A DNA stretch of 64,000 nt from Mycolicibacterium rutilum (GCF_900108565.1 NZ_LT629971.1:806001-870000); one strand, 5' to 3'. Counted from the stretch's first letter, positions 7,569-16,626 are shown. The notes: generated by a model not told the origin, from the sequence alone. Made by a program: numbers and translations.

Positions 7569-8981
7569 ATGAATCGCCTGGACCGCTTCTTCGAGATCTC
7601 CGCGCGGGGCACCACGGTCGGAGCCGAGTTGCGCGGCGGCCTCGTCACGTTCATCGCGATGGCCTACATCATCGTGCTGAACCCGATCATCCTGTCGAGT
7701 TCCGAGGACGTCACCGGCACGCGACTGGAGTTCGCCCAGGTTTCGGCGGTCACGTCGCTGGCCGCCGGTGTCATGACGATCCTGTTCGGGCTGATCGCGC
7801 GGCTGCCGTTTGCGTTCGCCGCCGGGCTGGGCATCAACTCGTTCGTCGCGACGACGCTCGTCGGCGACCTCACCTGGGCCGAGGCGATGGGCCTGGTGGT
7901 GATCAACGGGCTGATCATCGTGATCCTGGCCGCGACCGGTCTGCGCCGGCTGGTGTTCGATGCCGTGCCGATGCAGCTCAAACTCGCGATCACCGCGGGC
8001 ATCGGGCTGTTCATCCTGTTCATCGGCCTGGTCGACGCCGGGTTCATCGGCTCGACGGGCGTCGCCTCCCCACCGGTCGGCCTGGGGAACACCGGCGGCG
8101 GTTCGATCAGCACCGTGCCCACCGTCGTGTTCGCGTTCACGCTGCTGCTGACCGGCATCCTGGTGGCGCGCAAGGTGCGCGGCGGCATCCTGATCGGGCT
8201 CGTCGCGGGCACCGTCGTCGCCGTGGTCATCGAGGCGGTCTGGCATCTCGGCTCGGCGGTCGACAAACCGGGCGGCTGGAGCCTGTCGGTGCCGACGCTG
8301 TCGGGGTCGCCGTTCGCGCTGCCCGACCTGTCGCTCGTCGGCGCCTTCAGCATGGACAGCTTCGGCCGCATCGGGGTGATCGCCGCGGTCATGTTCGTGT
8401 TCACGCTGGTGTTCGCGAACTTCTTCGACGCGATGGGCACGTTCACCGGGCTGTCCCGGGAAGCCGGACTGTCCGACGAGCAGGGCACGTTCCCGCGGCT
8501 GAAGTCCGCGCTGATCGTCGAGGGTGCCGGCGCCGTGGTCGGTGGCGCGTCGTCGGCGTCGTCGAACACGGTGTTCATCGAATCCGGCGCCGGCATCGGC
8601 GAGGGCGCGCGCACCGGCCTGGCGAACATGGTGACCGGCCTGCTGTTCATCGCCGCGATGTTCATCTCGCCGCTGGCGTCGATCGTGCCGACGGAGGTGG
8701 CCGCCGCCGCGCTGGTCATCGTCGGCGCGATGATGGTGTCGCACCTGCGCCACATCGACATCACCGAGTTCTCGGTCGCGCTGCCGGTGGTGCTGACCGT
8801 CGCGACGATGCCGTTCTCCTACTCGATCGCGAACGGCATCGGCGTCGGGTTCATCGCGTGGGTGGTGCTGCGCTCGGCAGCAGGAAAAGCCCGCGAGATC
8901 AGCCCACTGTTGTGGGTGGTCGCCGCGGGCTTCCTGCTCTACTTCTCGCGAGGCTGGATCGAGTCGCTGCTCGGGATGTAG
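7569..8981 (+). CDS. NCS2 family purine permease (AzgA/GhxP type)
   Basis: 470-residue polytopic membrane protein of the AzgA-like branch of nucleobase:cation symporter-2, which imports adenine, guanine or hypoxanthine with protons. Diagnostic segments: N-terminal 'LDRFFEISARGTTVGAELRGGLVTFIAMAYIIVLNPIIL', 'FAFAAGLGINSFVA' (normally AxGMGxNAfFa), 'ANFFDAMGTFTGLSREAGL' (the DxxGTxxG motif) and 'SSASSNTVFIESGAGIGEGARTGL' (TSSxTxYIESAAG-like). About 13 hydrophobic helices. It follows the MarR gene by 10 bases. Exact purine preference cannot be read from sequence. Confidence 0.9.
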   Translation: MNRLDRFFEISARGTTVGAELRGGLVTFIAMAYIIVLNPIILSSSEDVTGTRLEFAQVSAVTSLAAGVMTILFGLIARLPFAFAAGLGINSFVATTLVGDLTWAEAMGLVVINGLIIVILAATGLRRLVFDAVPMQLKLAITAGIGLFILFIGLVDAGFIGSTGVASPPVGLGNTGGGSISTVPTVVFAFTLLLTGILVARKVRGGILIGLVAGTVVAVVIEAVWHLGSAVDKPGGWSLSVPTLSGSPFALPDLSLVGAFSMDSFGRIGVIAAVMFVFTLVFANFFDAMGTFTGLSREAGLSDEQGTFPRLKSALIVEGAGAVVGGASSASSNTVFIESGAGIGEGARTGLANMVTGLLFIAAMFISPLASIVPTEVAAAALVIVGAMMVSHLRHIDITEFSVALPVVLTVATMPFSYSIANGIGVGFIAWVVLRSAAGKAREISPLLWVVAAGFLLYFSRGWIESLLGM

Positions 8982-9647
8982 CTACCGGTCGGCCTGCCGC
9001 TTCTCCTTCTCGGCGTCGGCCAGGTCCTCGATCCGGTCCGCCTGGGCGCGGGTGACCGCCGCGTCCACGCGCTTGTCCTGCGCGTCCTCGAGTTTCGCGC
9101 CGGCCACCTTCGCCACCGTCTGCTCGGCGTCGGCGATCTCGGCTTCCTCGCGGCGCTTGGCGGACTCGACGTTCTTCTTCCGCTGGGCCGCGATGTCGTC
9201 GGCGCGCTTCTTGTCCTCGACGATCCGTTTTTCGGTGTCCTCGACCGCTTGGCGCTTGCGCTGCTGGGCTTCGGCCCGCGCCTGCTGGGTCTCGCGGGTC
9301 GTCTCCTGGAACGCCTCCTGCTTTTCCTGCGCGGCCTTCTCCTGGGTGGCCTTGAGGTCAGCCTCGGCCTGCTTGGCGTTCTCGGCGGCGGCCTCGTCGA
9401 GCCGGGCCGCGCGGCGCAGCGCGTCGCTGCGGTCCACCAGGGTGGCGCCGCGCTTGCGCAGCACCGGGTCGCCCAGGGCGCTACCGACGGCGGTGTCGAG
9501 CATCCCGAGGGACCGCTCGAAGAACAGCCGCGCGGGCGCTTCGGAATCCATCCGGGCGACGAACCGGTCATCGATCATCTGCAGTGGGAACCGAGCCACC
9601 TGATACTGCAGTTTCAGTACGGCTCTCGGTATCGCGGTCAAGCTCAT
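8982..9647 (-). CDS. Coiled-coil protein, conserved in mycobacteria, function unknown
   Basis: 221 residues. The N-terminal 80 residues (LTAIPRAVLKLQYQVARFPLQMIDDRF) are mixed and possibly membrane-associated; residues 85-221 are an almost uninterrupted Ala/Lys/Glu/Gln-rich charged helix, predicted long coiled coil. Homologues are sometimes labelled 'IF2 family' because of the low-complexity helix, which is not a function. A good ribosome site (GGAG, 8 bases ahead of ATG 9647) supports the start. It follows the CsbD-like gene by 22 bases on the same strand, so the two probably form a stress-related operon. Its stop abuts the convergent permease stop. Confidence 0.7.
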   Translation of the reverse strand: MSLTAIPRAVLKLQYQVARFPLQMIDDRFVARMDSEAPARLFFERSLGMLDTAVGSALGDPVLRKRGATLVDRSDALRRAARLDEAAAENAKQAEADLKATQEKAAQEKQEAFQETTRETQQARAEAQQRKRQAVEDTEKRIVEDKKRADDIAAQRKKNVESAKRREEAEIADAEQTVAKVAGAKLEDAQDKRVDAAVTRAQADRIEDLADAEKEKRQADR

Positions 9648-9669
9648 GTCAAGCTCCTTAGTCGCCGAA

Positions 9670-10218
9670 TCAGGCGTCGTTGTTGAGGTTTTCGGCCTGC
9701 CGCCGGATGCGGGCGGCTTCGGCTTGGGCCGCTGCCGACTCCTGGACGGCTTCGCGGTGGTCCTCCACCGCCTCGGCGAGCTGGCTGTCGGCGTCGCGGA
9801 TCTCGGCACGCTGTTCGGCCTTGGCCTGCTGGGCCTTACGCTCGGCGTCCAGTTCCGCCTGCGCGCGCTCCTGCTCGAGCTTGCGGTGCGCGGCCTGCTC
9901 GGCTTCGCGTTTCTGCGCGGCCGCCTGGCTCTCGACCTGGCTCTTCTCGGCTGCGGCCTCGGCGTTGACCTGCGCACGCTCGGCGGCGCCCTCGCGCTTG
10001 GCCTCGACGAAGTCGCTGCGCGCCTCCTGAGCCTCGGCATCGGCGACCGCCTCGACGGTGTTCGCCTCCTTGCGCTGCTGGGCCTCGGCCTGCTGAAGCT
10101 GCCCCTCGGCGGTCAGCGAATCATTTCCGGTGACTGCGCCAAAAACCTCTTTGGCCTTGCCTTTCACCGTGTCCATCAGGCCTTCGCGTGCCTGACCAGC
10201 TTTATCGTGGTCCGTCAT
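9670..10218 (-). CDS. CsbD-like stress protein with long coiled-coil tail
   Basis: 182 residues. Residues 1-40 match the CsbD domain (MTDHDKAGQAREGLMDTVKG, then KAKEVFGAVTGNDSLTAEGQ), a small general-stress protein family controlled by SigB in Bacillus. Unlike the usual 60-70 residue CsbD proteins, it continues into about 135 residues of Ala/Glu/Gln/Arg-rich helix, resembling the product of the next gene downstream. A GAGAGGAGG ribosome site precedes the ATG. The pair probably acts in stress or envelope protection, but there is no direct evidence for mechanism. Confidence 0.75.
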   Translation of the reverse strand: MTDHDKAGQAREGLMDTVKGKAKEVFGAVTGNDSLTAEGQLQQAEAQQRKEANTVEAVADAEAQEARSDFVEAKREGAAERAQVNAEAAAEKSQVESQAAAQKREAEQAAHRKLEQERAQAELDAERKAQQAKAEQRAEIRDADSQLAEAVEDHREAVQESAAAQAEAARIRRQAENLNNDA

Positions 10219-10273
10219 TCGGGCCCTCCTCTCGAGGGCTTAGGTTCCACGTCCGGCAGGGTCCGAAACCCCT

Positions 10274-10289
10274 TGTGCGCAGACGCACA
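10274..10289 (-). terminator. Possible terminator hairpin after the DUF4383 gene
   Basis: Perfect 6-base stem TGTGCG-CAGA-CGCACA located 7 bases beyond the stop of the DUF4383 gene. There is no clear U tract, so it is only a candidate. Confidence 0.35.
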
Positions 10290-10295
10290 GCAACA

Positions 10296-10775
10296 TCAGC
10301 CGCGGCGCGAGTCGGGCGCTTCGCCGGTGCGGCCCAGCAGCAGTCCGAGCGCCAGCATCCCGGCCGCGAGCACCAGGTGCAGCCAGTTGTCGGCGGTGTT
10401 GAGCGGAACGAAGTTGGCCTGCGAGTGGTGGTCGATCAGCAGGCCGTAGAGCCACAGCAGCGCGTAGACCACACCGCTGCCGATCAGGTACCACTTCGCG
10501 GCCCTGAAGGTGCCCGACAGGGCGAGGCCGAGCACCCCGAACAGCAGGTGCACGATGTTGTGCAGCACCGAGACGTTGAACAATCCCAGCAGCTCGGCCT
10601 CGGAGTGATGCCCGGCGAACATCATCGTGTCGTAGTCCGTGGTGACGCCGGGGATGAAGCCGAGCACGCCGACGAGCAAAAACGTCGCACCGACCGCGAC
10701 GGCGGCCCACTGCACGGGTGCGCGGCCCGCCGTGGGCGCCGCGCTGGGGGAACCTTGAGATCCGGGAACAGCCAT
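10296..10775 (-). CDS. DUF4383 membrane protein
   Basis: 159 residues from ATG 10775 (MAVPGSQGSP). A Pro/Ser-rich N-terminal 20 residues is followed by four transmembrane helices: 'VAVGATFLLVGVLGFIPG', 'LFNVSVLHNIVHLLFGVLGLAL', 'WYLIGSGVVYALLWLYGLL' and 'LHLVLAAGMLALGLLLG'. The motif LGFIPG...N-VLHNIVHLLFGVLGL...N-x-ADNWLHL is typical of DUF4383, a family of unknown function. The frame is open upstream to 10883, but that would overlap the divergent CobW start, so the shorter form is preferred. Confidence 0.8.
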   Translation of the reverse strand: MAVPGSQGSPSAAPTAGRAPVQWAAVAVGATFLLVGVLGFIPGVTTDYDTMMFAGHHSEAELLGLFNVSVLHNIVHLLFGVLGLALSGTFRAAKWYLIGSGVVYALLWLYGLLIDHHSQANFVPLNTADNWLHLVLAAGMLALGLLLGRTGEAPDSRRG

Positions 10776-10833
10776 CGCGGCGGGGTATCCGGCAGGCGGG
10801 GTCTGAAACCGGCGGGGCCGAAACGCTGCGATC

Positions 10834-11883
10834 ATGGGTCGCGTGGTGGCCACGACTTCGAAGATCCCCGTCATCGCGCTCACGGGTTACCTGGGGGCGG
10901 GCAAGACCACGCTGCTCAACCATGTGCTGCGGCAGCCCGGCGCGCGGGTCGGCGTGGTGATCAACGACTTCGGCGAGCTCAACGTCGACGCCGCGCTGGT
11001 CACCGGTCAGGTCGACGAGCCGGCGTCGATCGCCGGTGGCTGCATCTGCTGTCTGCCCGACGACGGCGGACTCGACGACGCGCTGGCCAAGCTGGCCGAT
11101 CCGAAACTCGGGCTCGACGCCATCATCGTCGAGGCCAGCGGGCTGGCCGACCCGATCGCAATCTCACGCATCATCCGCTACAGCGGTGTGGACCGGGTGC
11201 GCAGCGGCGGCATCGTCGACATCATCGATGCCGCAGCGCATTTCGACACCGTCGACGACGGGCGCACCCCGCCCGCGCGGTACGCCGCGGCCTCGCTGGT
11301 GGTGGTCAACAAACTCGACCAGATACCGGAGCCCGACCGCGCCGCCGCGCTCGAGGCGATCGGAAGCCGGGTGCGCGAACGTAATCCGGAGGTCCATGTC
11401 GTGGGCGCGGTGGCGGGCCGCGTCGACCCTGCGCTGCTCTACGACGTGACCGATGCGGCCCCCGGCGACGGTCAGCTGTCGCTGCGGGAACTGCTGGTCG
11501 ACGACGAACACGCCGCCGATGCCGACGGGCACCCGCACGTGCACGCCGATGCGGTGACCGTGACCGGCGACGGCTGTGTCGACCCGGGCGCCGTGCTCGA
11601 CCTGCTCGAGAAGCCGCCCACCGGCGTGTACCGGCTCAAGGGCACCATCGCGGTGGGCTACCGCGACCGGGTCCGCCGCTACGTGGTCAACGTCGTCGGG
11701 CCGTCGGTACACGTCGCCGCCGCACCGCCCGCCGCGCGGGTGAACAGCCTGGTCGCGATCGGCACCCATCTCGACACCGACGACGTGCGCACCCGCCTCA
11801 CCGAAGCGCTGCGGCCGCACGACGGCCCGGCACCGGCGGCGGCGGTGCGCCGACTGCAGAGGTACCGCAGGCTCAGCGTGTAG
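10834..11883 (+). CDS. CobW/COG0523 family GTP-binding metallochaperone
   Basis: 349-residue G3E GTPase of the CobW/COG0523 family, which deliver metals (Zn, Co, Fe) to target proteins. Walker A GYLGAGKT near residue 18, Walker B region IIVEASGLADP near residue 98, the metal-binding CxCC motif in GGCICC near residue 69, and NKLD guanine specificity near residue 160. A His/Asp-rich stretch (DDEHAADADGHPHVHAD) around residue 228 could bind metal. The C-terminal CobW_C domain is present. No Zur-type operator was recognised upstream. The target protein is not evident from neighbours. In-frame GTGs follow ATG 10834. Confidence 0.85.
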   Translation: MGRVVATTSKIPVIALTGYLGAGKTTLLNHVLRQPGARVGVVINDFGELNVDAALVTGQVDEPASIAGGCICCLPDDGGLDDALAKLADPKLGLDAIIVEASGLADPIAISRIIRYSGVDRVRSGGIVDIIDAAAHFDTVDDGRTPPARYAAASLVVVNKLDQIPEPDRAAALEAIGSRVRERNPEVHVVGAVAGRVDPALLYDVTDAAPGDGQLSLRELLVDDEHAADADGHPHVHADAVTVTGDGCVDPGAVLDLLEKPPTGVYRLKGTIAVGYRDRVRRYVVNVVGPSVHVAAAPPAARVNSLVAIGTHLDTDDVRTRLTEALRPHDGPAPAAAVRRLQRYRRLSV

Positions 11884-11900
11884 CGGCCTATCGTGGGCGC

Positions 11901-12857
11901 ATGAGCTCCGAGGCAGAGCGCGCCGGTGTCGAGCTGACCAACCTCGACCAACCGCTGAGCCCGGACGCCGGCGCCACCAAGCGTGATCTCGTCGACTACC
12001 TCGACGCGGTGGCCGACCGCATCCTGCCGGGACTGCGCGACCGGCCGCTGACCGTGCTGCGCGTGCTGCGCGGGCGGGCGCCGTTCATGCAGAAGAACGT
12101 CCCGAAGTACACGCCCGACTGGGTGAAGACGGTGACGATGTGGGCCGAGTCGTCGCACCGCGATGTGCGCTACGCACTTTGCGATGACCGGCGCACGCTG
12201 CTGTGGCTGGCCAACCAGCGCGCCGTCGAATACCACCCGACGCTCGGGCTGGCCGACGACATCTACCGGCCGACCCATCTGGTGCTCGACCTCGATCCCC
12301 CGCCGGACAGCAACTTCTCGGCGGTGGTGGCGGCGGCTGCGCTTGTCCGCCAAGCACTTTCGGATTGCGGCCTGAGCGGTGCGGTGAAGACCAGCGGCGC
12401 CAAGGGGGTGCACGTCTTCGTGCCGGTCGACGACAACGCACCGGTGGAGGACGTCGCGGCCGCCACCCGGGCGCTGGCCGCGCGGGCCGAGGCGCTCGAC
12501 CCGGACTGTGCGACAACGGCTTTCATTGTCGAGGACCGTGCGGGCAAGGTGTTCATCGACTCGACCAGATCCGGCGGCGCGACCGTCGTCGCCGCCTACA
12601 GCCCCAGACTGCGGGCGGGCACCCCGGTGTCGTTCCCGGTGGACTGGTCCGACCTCGACCGCATCAGCCCGCGCGACTTCACCGTGCACACCGCACTCGA
12701 CGCGCTGGCCGGGCGCGACCCGTGGCAGCAGGCGATGCCCGGCCCGCAGCGGCTGCCCGAGGACCTGATCGCACACGGCCGCACGATCCCCGTCGCGCGC
12801 GTCGCCGCGATGCACGAGGGCAAACGGCGGGCCAGGGCCCGGCGTGCCGCGGATTGA
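11901..12857 (+). CDS. Second LigD-type polymerase/primase domain protein
   Basis: 318-residue stand-alone PrimPol of the LigD polymerase family, compact form. Catalytic acids Asp130 and Asp132 in VLDLDPPP, His171 in TSGAKGVHVFVP and Asp220 in VFIDSTRSG, followed by GATVVAAYSPR, match the LigD polymerase active site. It lacks the roughly 100-residue C-terminal extension of the paralogue at 4178. Such proteins add or copy nucleotides in double-strand break or base-excision repair; no Ku or ligase gene is nearby. It follows the CobW gene by 17 bases and could share its transcript. Which characterised mycobacterial paralogue (PolD1, PrimPolC) is closest cannot be settled by eye. Confidence 0.85.
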   Translation: MSSEAERAGVELTNLDQPLSPDAGATKRDLVDYLDAVADRILPGLRDRPLTVLRVLRGRAPFMQKNVPKYTPDWVKTVTMWAESSHRDVRYALCDDRRTLLWLANQRAVEYHPTLGLADDIYRPTHLVLDLDPPPDSNFSAVVAAAALVRQALSDCGLSGAVKTSGAKGVHVFVPVDDNAPVEDVAAATRALAARAEALDPDCATTAFIVEDRAGKVFIDSTRSGGATVVAAYSPRLRAGTPVSFPVDWSDLDRISPRDFTVHTALDALAGRDPWQQAMPGPQRLPEDLIAHGRTIPVARVAAMHEGKRRARARRAAD

Positions 12858-12918
12858 CCCACCCCCGGAACGGGTATCGCCCAGCGCATCGGCGGGGAAG
12901 CCGCCCTGAGGGGGTCCG

Positions 12919-13893
12919 ATGGTGGGCTGGCTGGACAGGCTGCAGCGGCGCCACCGGCGGCTGGGGCTCGTCATCGCGGTGATCTACAAATACATCGACG
13001 ACCAGGGCGGATACCTGGCAGCGCTGATCACCTACTACGCGTTCGTGTCACTGTTTCCGCTGCTGCTGTTGATGACGACGGTGCTCGGCGTGGTGCTCGT
13101 CGGACATCCGGAGCTCCAGCAGCAGGTGTTGGCGTCGACGCTTTCGCAGTTTCCGGTGATCGGCGCGCAGTTGGAGCGGCCCGACGAGCTCAGCGGCGGC
13201 GTGACCGCGGTGGTGATCGGCATCGCCGGCGCGCTGTACGGCGGGCTCGGCGTCGGCCAGGCGCTGCAGAACGCGATGGACTCGGTGTGGGCGGTGCCCC
13301 GGCACAGCCGGCCCGATCCGTTCCGGTCCCGGCTGCGCAGCCTGCTGCTGTTGTTCGTGCTCGGCTCGGCAGCCCTGACCGCGACCGTGCTGTCCGCGGC
13401 GGGACACGCCACCGCCGGGCTGGGCTGGCCCGGCAAGGCCGGCATCACGGTGCTGACCATCGCGATCAACGCGGTGATCTGCCTGGTCGCCTTTCGCGTC
13501 ACCACCGCACGGCACCTGTCCTACCGGGAGGTGCTGCCCGGTGCGCTGCTGGCCGCGGTCGTCTGGCAACTGCTGCAGTGGTTCGGCGCGGGCTACGTCG
13601 CGCACACCGTGAAGACGGCCAGCGCCACCAACAGCGTGTTCGCGTTGGTGCTGGGCCTGCTGGCGTTCCTGTACCTGATCTCGGTGACGCTGGTGATGTG
13701 CGCGGAGGTCAACGTGGTGCGCGTCGACAATCTGCACCCGCGCGCACTGCTGACCCCGTTCACCGATGACGTCGACCTCACCTCCGCCGACCGCCGCACC
13801 TACACCCGCCGCGCGAAGGCCGAGCGGGTCAAAGGGTTTCAGCGGGTCAGCGTGCGGTTCGACACCGACCGGGAAGCGGACTCGCCACACTGA
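12919..13893 (+). CDS. YihY/BrkB family inner-membrane protein
   Basis: 324 residues with six hydrophobic helices and the family signature near the start: 'DDQGGYLAALITYYAFVSLFPLLLLMTTVLGVVL', then 'GALYGGLGVGQALQNAMDSVW' and 'YLISVTLVMCAEVNVV'. Once annotated as ribonuclease BN, the family is now regarded as a membrane protein of unknown role, possibly a transporter or envelope factor. The C-terminal 60 residues are soluble and charged (DRRTYTRRAKAERVKGFQRV). ATG 12919 is preceded by GAGGGGG. Confidence 0.87.
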   Translation: MVGWLDRLQRRHRRLGLVIAVIYKYIDDQGGYLAALITYYAFVSLFPLLLLMTTVLGVVLVGHPELQQQVLASTLSQFPVIGAQLERPDELSGGVTAVVIGIAGALYGGLGVGQALQNAMDSVWAVPRHSRPDPFRSRLRSLLLLFVLGSAALTATVLSAAGHATAGLGWPGKAGITVLTIAINAVICLVAFRVTTARHLSYREVLPGALLAAVVWQLLQWFGAGYVAHTVKTASATNSVFALVLGLLAFLYLISVTLVMCAEVNVVRVDNLHPRALLTPFTDDVDLTSADRRTYTRRAKAERVKGFQRVSVRFDTDREADSPH

Positions 13894-13978
13894 CTCCGGC
13901 AAATTAGCCGCACGGTAAACTCGGCGCGGGAGGCTGAGCCCACGCCTCACAGCAGTGTGCCGTGTCCGTGGGGGTGTG

Positions 13979-14977
13979 ATGATTCCGAGTGCCGACGTCG
14001 TGTTCAACAGCGACGATCTTGGCGAGACCGAGGATTTCCTCAGCGCCGCCTACACCAAGATGTCGATCGGCGGTGACGCCGAGCGCCCGGGAGTCTCGAT
14101 CACCCGTCGCTGGTTGGGGGACATCAACTTCGACGAGCTGGACTTCGGCTTCGACCTGTCCTTCGAAGCCGAAGCGCTGGGCAGGGTCACGCTGTGCCGC
14201 GTGCACCGCGGCCACCTCGAGGGGACGATCTTCGGCGCCACCGACGACGTGTTCAAACCCGGTGACGTCACATTGGCGTCCCCACCGGAGCTGCCCTACA
14301 CCGGGCGGCTGGCCGCGGCGAACTACGACCTGACGATGTTCGACCCCGAGCTGCTCAACCGCGTCGCCTCGCCGGCACCGGGTGCCGACGGGGACCGGGT
14401 CCGGTTGCTCGGGCACCGCCCGGTCAGCGAGCAGGCGGCCCGCCAACTGGACGCCGCCATCGAGTTCGTCCGCGAATCGGTCGGCAACGACACCGGGGAG
14501 ATCCCGCCGCTGGTCGCGTCGACCACCGCGACGCTGCTGGCGTCGGTGGTGGTCTCGACGCTGCCCACCAACGCGGTGCTGGACCCGGACGCGGCCGATC
14601 GGGTAGACGCGCGCCCCGTGCTGCTGCGGCGAGCGGTCGCATTCATCGAGGCCAACGCGCAATGCGATCTCGCGCTCGCCGACATCGCCGCATCCGTGCA
14701 CGTCACGCCCCGGACCCTGCAGTACATGTTCCGCAAATACCTCGATGCGACGCCGATGGAGTACCTGCGCCGGGTGCGCCTCGACCACGCCCACCGGGAC
14801 CTCCAGCGCGCCGATCCGGCCCAGACGACGGTCAGCACGGTCGCCGCCCGATGGGGCTTCATTCATGCCGGGCGTTTCTCCGGCCTGTACCGTCAGACAT
14901 ACGGGCGCGCCCGTCGGTCACGCTGCGCGGGTGAATCGAGACGTTCTGGTGCACGTCAGATGCGTCAGCCCGGTTGA
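13979..14977 (+). CDS. AraC family transcriptional regulator
   Basis: 332 residues from ATG 13979 (an in-frame GTG at 13955 would add 8). The N-terminal about 200 residues form an effector or dimerisation domain with no clear match (FDELDFGFDLSFEAEALGR). The C-terminal AraC DNA-binding domain has two helix-turn-helix motifs: 'LALADIAASVHVTPRTLQYMF' near residue 231 and 'STVAARWGFIHAGRFSGLYRQTYG' near residue 290. The phosphatase gene begins 11 bases after the stop and is probably in the same transcript, which makes this a candidate regulator of the sigma-control operon behind it. Confidence 0.85.
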   Translation: MIPSADVVFNSDDLGETEDFLSAAYTKMSIGGDAERPGVSITRRWLGDINFDELDFGFDLSFEAEALGRVTLCRVHRGHLEGTIFGATDDVFKPGDVTLASPPELPYTGRLAAANYDLTMFDPELLNRVASPAPGADGDRVRLLGHRPVSEQAARQLDAAIEFVRESVGNDTGEIPPLVASTTATLLASVVVSTLPTNAVLDPDAADRVDARPVLLRRAVAFIEANAQCDLALADIAASVHVTPRTLQYMFRKYLDATPMEYLRRVRLDHAHRDLQRADPAQTTVSTVAARWGFIHAGRFSGLYRQTYGRARRSRCAGESRRSGARQMRQPG

Positions 14978-14988
14978 GGAGGCCAGTC

Positions 14989-16626
14989 TTGCGCGATAAG
15001 GCTTCCATCGGTGACGGCATCGACGCCGCGTGGCGGTCGGTCCCGCACCCCGTGGTGGTCGCGGACGCGGCCGGCACCATCCGCGCGCTCAGCGCTGCGG
15101 CGCAATCCGTTCTTCCCGAAGCGACGCCCGGTGCGCCCCTCGCGGACGTCGCCGACTGGCTCGCCCACGCCCACGAGCAGTTCGTCCGGACCGCCCAGCC
15201 GGGCGACGCGGCAGGCACCCTCGACGGCACCCCGGTCGAGGCGCAGCCCACCGCACTGCCCAGCGGCCAGGTGGCCTGGTGGCTGATGGTCGGCGACACC
15301 GAACGCTTTCTTCAGCACGCCCACGACGCGCTCGAGCGGGAGCGGGAACGCGCGACGTTCCTCGACGACGCATCCGCGGTGCTGATGGCGTCGCTGAACT
15401 ACGACCGGTGCATGGAGGCGACGGTCCAGATGGTGGCCCGGCACCTGGCCGACGCCGCCGTCGTCGTCGCCCCGGACACCGGCCGGGAGGTGCACCTGGT
15501 CTGCAGCGGATCCGAGGGCACCACCGAACAGCACAGCATCGCGGCCGACCCCGCCGACGTGCCCGGACTAAGCGAAGCGCTGCGCGGCTTCCCGCCGGTG
15601 CCGTCGCGCTGGATCGACCCCGCGCTGGTCCCCGGCTGGCTGATTCCGCGCCACTTCGCGGGACCGGTGGGTTCGGTCCTCATCACACCGCTGCCGGGCC
15701 ACGGTGTGCCGGCGGGTGCGCTGGTCCTGCTGCGGCACACGTCGCACGGCGCCTTCACCGAAGGCGAGGAGCTGTTCGCGCGGTTGTTCGCGGCACGGGC
15801 CGGCGCGGCGCTGTCGGCGGCCCGGCTCTACGCCGAGCAGGCCGCGATCACCCGCACCCTGATGCGCGACCTGATGCCTCCCCAGCTGGAGCGGCTCGAC
15901 GACTTCGAGCTGGCCGGCGGCTACCGAGCGTCGGCGGACCACGAACTGGTCGGCGGCGACTTCTACGACGTCCACCCCGCGGCCACGCCGGACGGCGAGA
16001 CGCTGGTGGTGTTGGGCGATGTGTGCGGCAAGGGCCTGGAAGCCGCGGTGTTGACCGGCAAGATCCGCAACACCCTGCAGGCTTTGGCCCCGCTGGCCGA
16101 CCAGCACGAGAGCGTGCTGCGGCTGCTCAACAGCGCGCTGCTGTCGCCGGACAACAGCCGATTCGCCACCGTCGTGCTCGCCTCGATCTCCCGCCGGGAC
16201 GGTCAGGTCGCGCTGCGGCTGACCTGCGCCGGGCACCCGGCTCCGCTGATCGTGCGCACCGACGGCACCGTCGAGGAGGCCGACACCCGCGGCATGCTGG
16301 TCGGCGCGCTGCCGCAGTTCCGGGCGCGGTCGTTCGAGACGACGCTGGCGCCCGGCGAAACCTGCCTGCTCTACACCGACGGGCTCACCGAGGCCCGCGG
16401 CGGCCCGCTGGGCGCTGAGGTCTTCGGCGACGAGCGGCTGGAGGCCGCGATGGCGCAGTGCGCGGGCCTACCAGCCGAGGCGGTTGTCGAGCGGATGATG
16501 ATGCTGGCCTCGGAATGGGTAACCGACCGGGAACATGACGACATGGCCGTCGTCGCCATCACCGCACCGCGGCGGACACATCTGAGCGCGGTCGACGGTC
16601 ACACAGCAGGCAGGTACATCGCGTGA
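14989..16626 (+). CDS. PP2C/SpoIIE-type serine phosphatase with PAS-like and GAF domains (RsbU/RsbP-like)
   Basis: 545 residues. Order: PAS-like N-terminus (residues 1-95, 'HPVVVADAAGTIRALSAAAQSVLP'), GAF-like sensor (about 115-285), and SpoIIE/PP2C phosphatase (about 300-540). Metal-binding acids are visible: GGDFYD near 322, GDVCGKGLEAA near 342, YTDGLTEAR near 462 and HDDMAVV near 517. Such enzymes dephosphorylate STAS anti-sigma antagonists, releasing sigma factors. The next two genes overlap by 4 bases and encode a cobalamin-binding protein and a STAS protein, so substrate and sensor are likely encoded together. I chose TTG 14989 because GAGGAGG sits 6 bases ahead; the TTG at 14974 would put that site inside the gene. 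Confidence 0.88.
   Translation: MRDKASIGDGIDAAWRSVPHPVVVADAAGTIRALSAAAQSVLPEATPGAPLADVADWLAHAHEQFVRTAQPGDAAGTLDGTPVEAQPTALPSGQVAWWLMVGDTERFLQHAHDALERERERATFLDDASAVLMASLNYDRCMEATVQMVARHLADAAVVVAPDTGREVHLVCSGSEGTTEQHSIAADPADVPGLSEALRGFPPVPSRWIDPALVPGWLIPRHFAGPVGSVLITPLPGHGVPAGALVLLRHTSHGAFTEGEELFARLFAARAGAALSAARLYAEQAAITRTLMRDLMPPQLERLDDFELAGGYRASADHELVGGDFYDVHPAATPDGETLVVLGDVCGKGLEAAVLTGKIRNTLQALAPLADQHESVLRLLNSALLSPDNSRFATVVLASISRRDGQVALRLTCAGHPAPLIVRTDGTVEEADTRGMLVGALPQFRARSFETTLAPGETCLLYTDGLTEARGGPLGAEVFGDERLEAAMAQCAGLPAEAVVERMMMLASEWVTDREHDDMAVVAITAPRRTHLSAVDGHTAGRYIA

Noticed and set aside
8982..9647. Label as translation initiation factor IF2 family
   Set aside because: Only low-complexity charged helix resembles the IF2 N-terminus; no GTPase domain.
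14974..14988. TTG start for the phosphatase overlapping the AraC stop
   Set aside because: It would place the GAGGAGG ribosome site inside the gene; TTG 14989 is better spaced.
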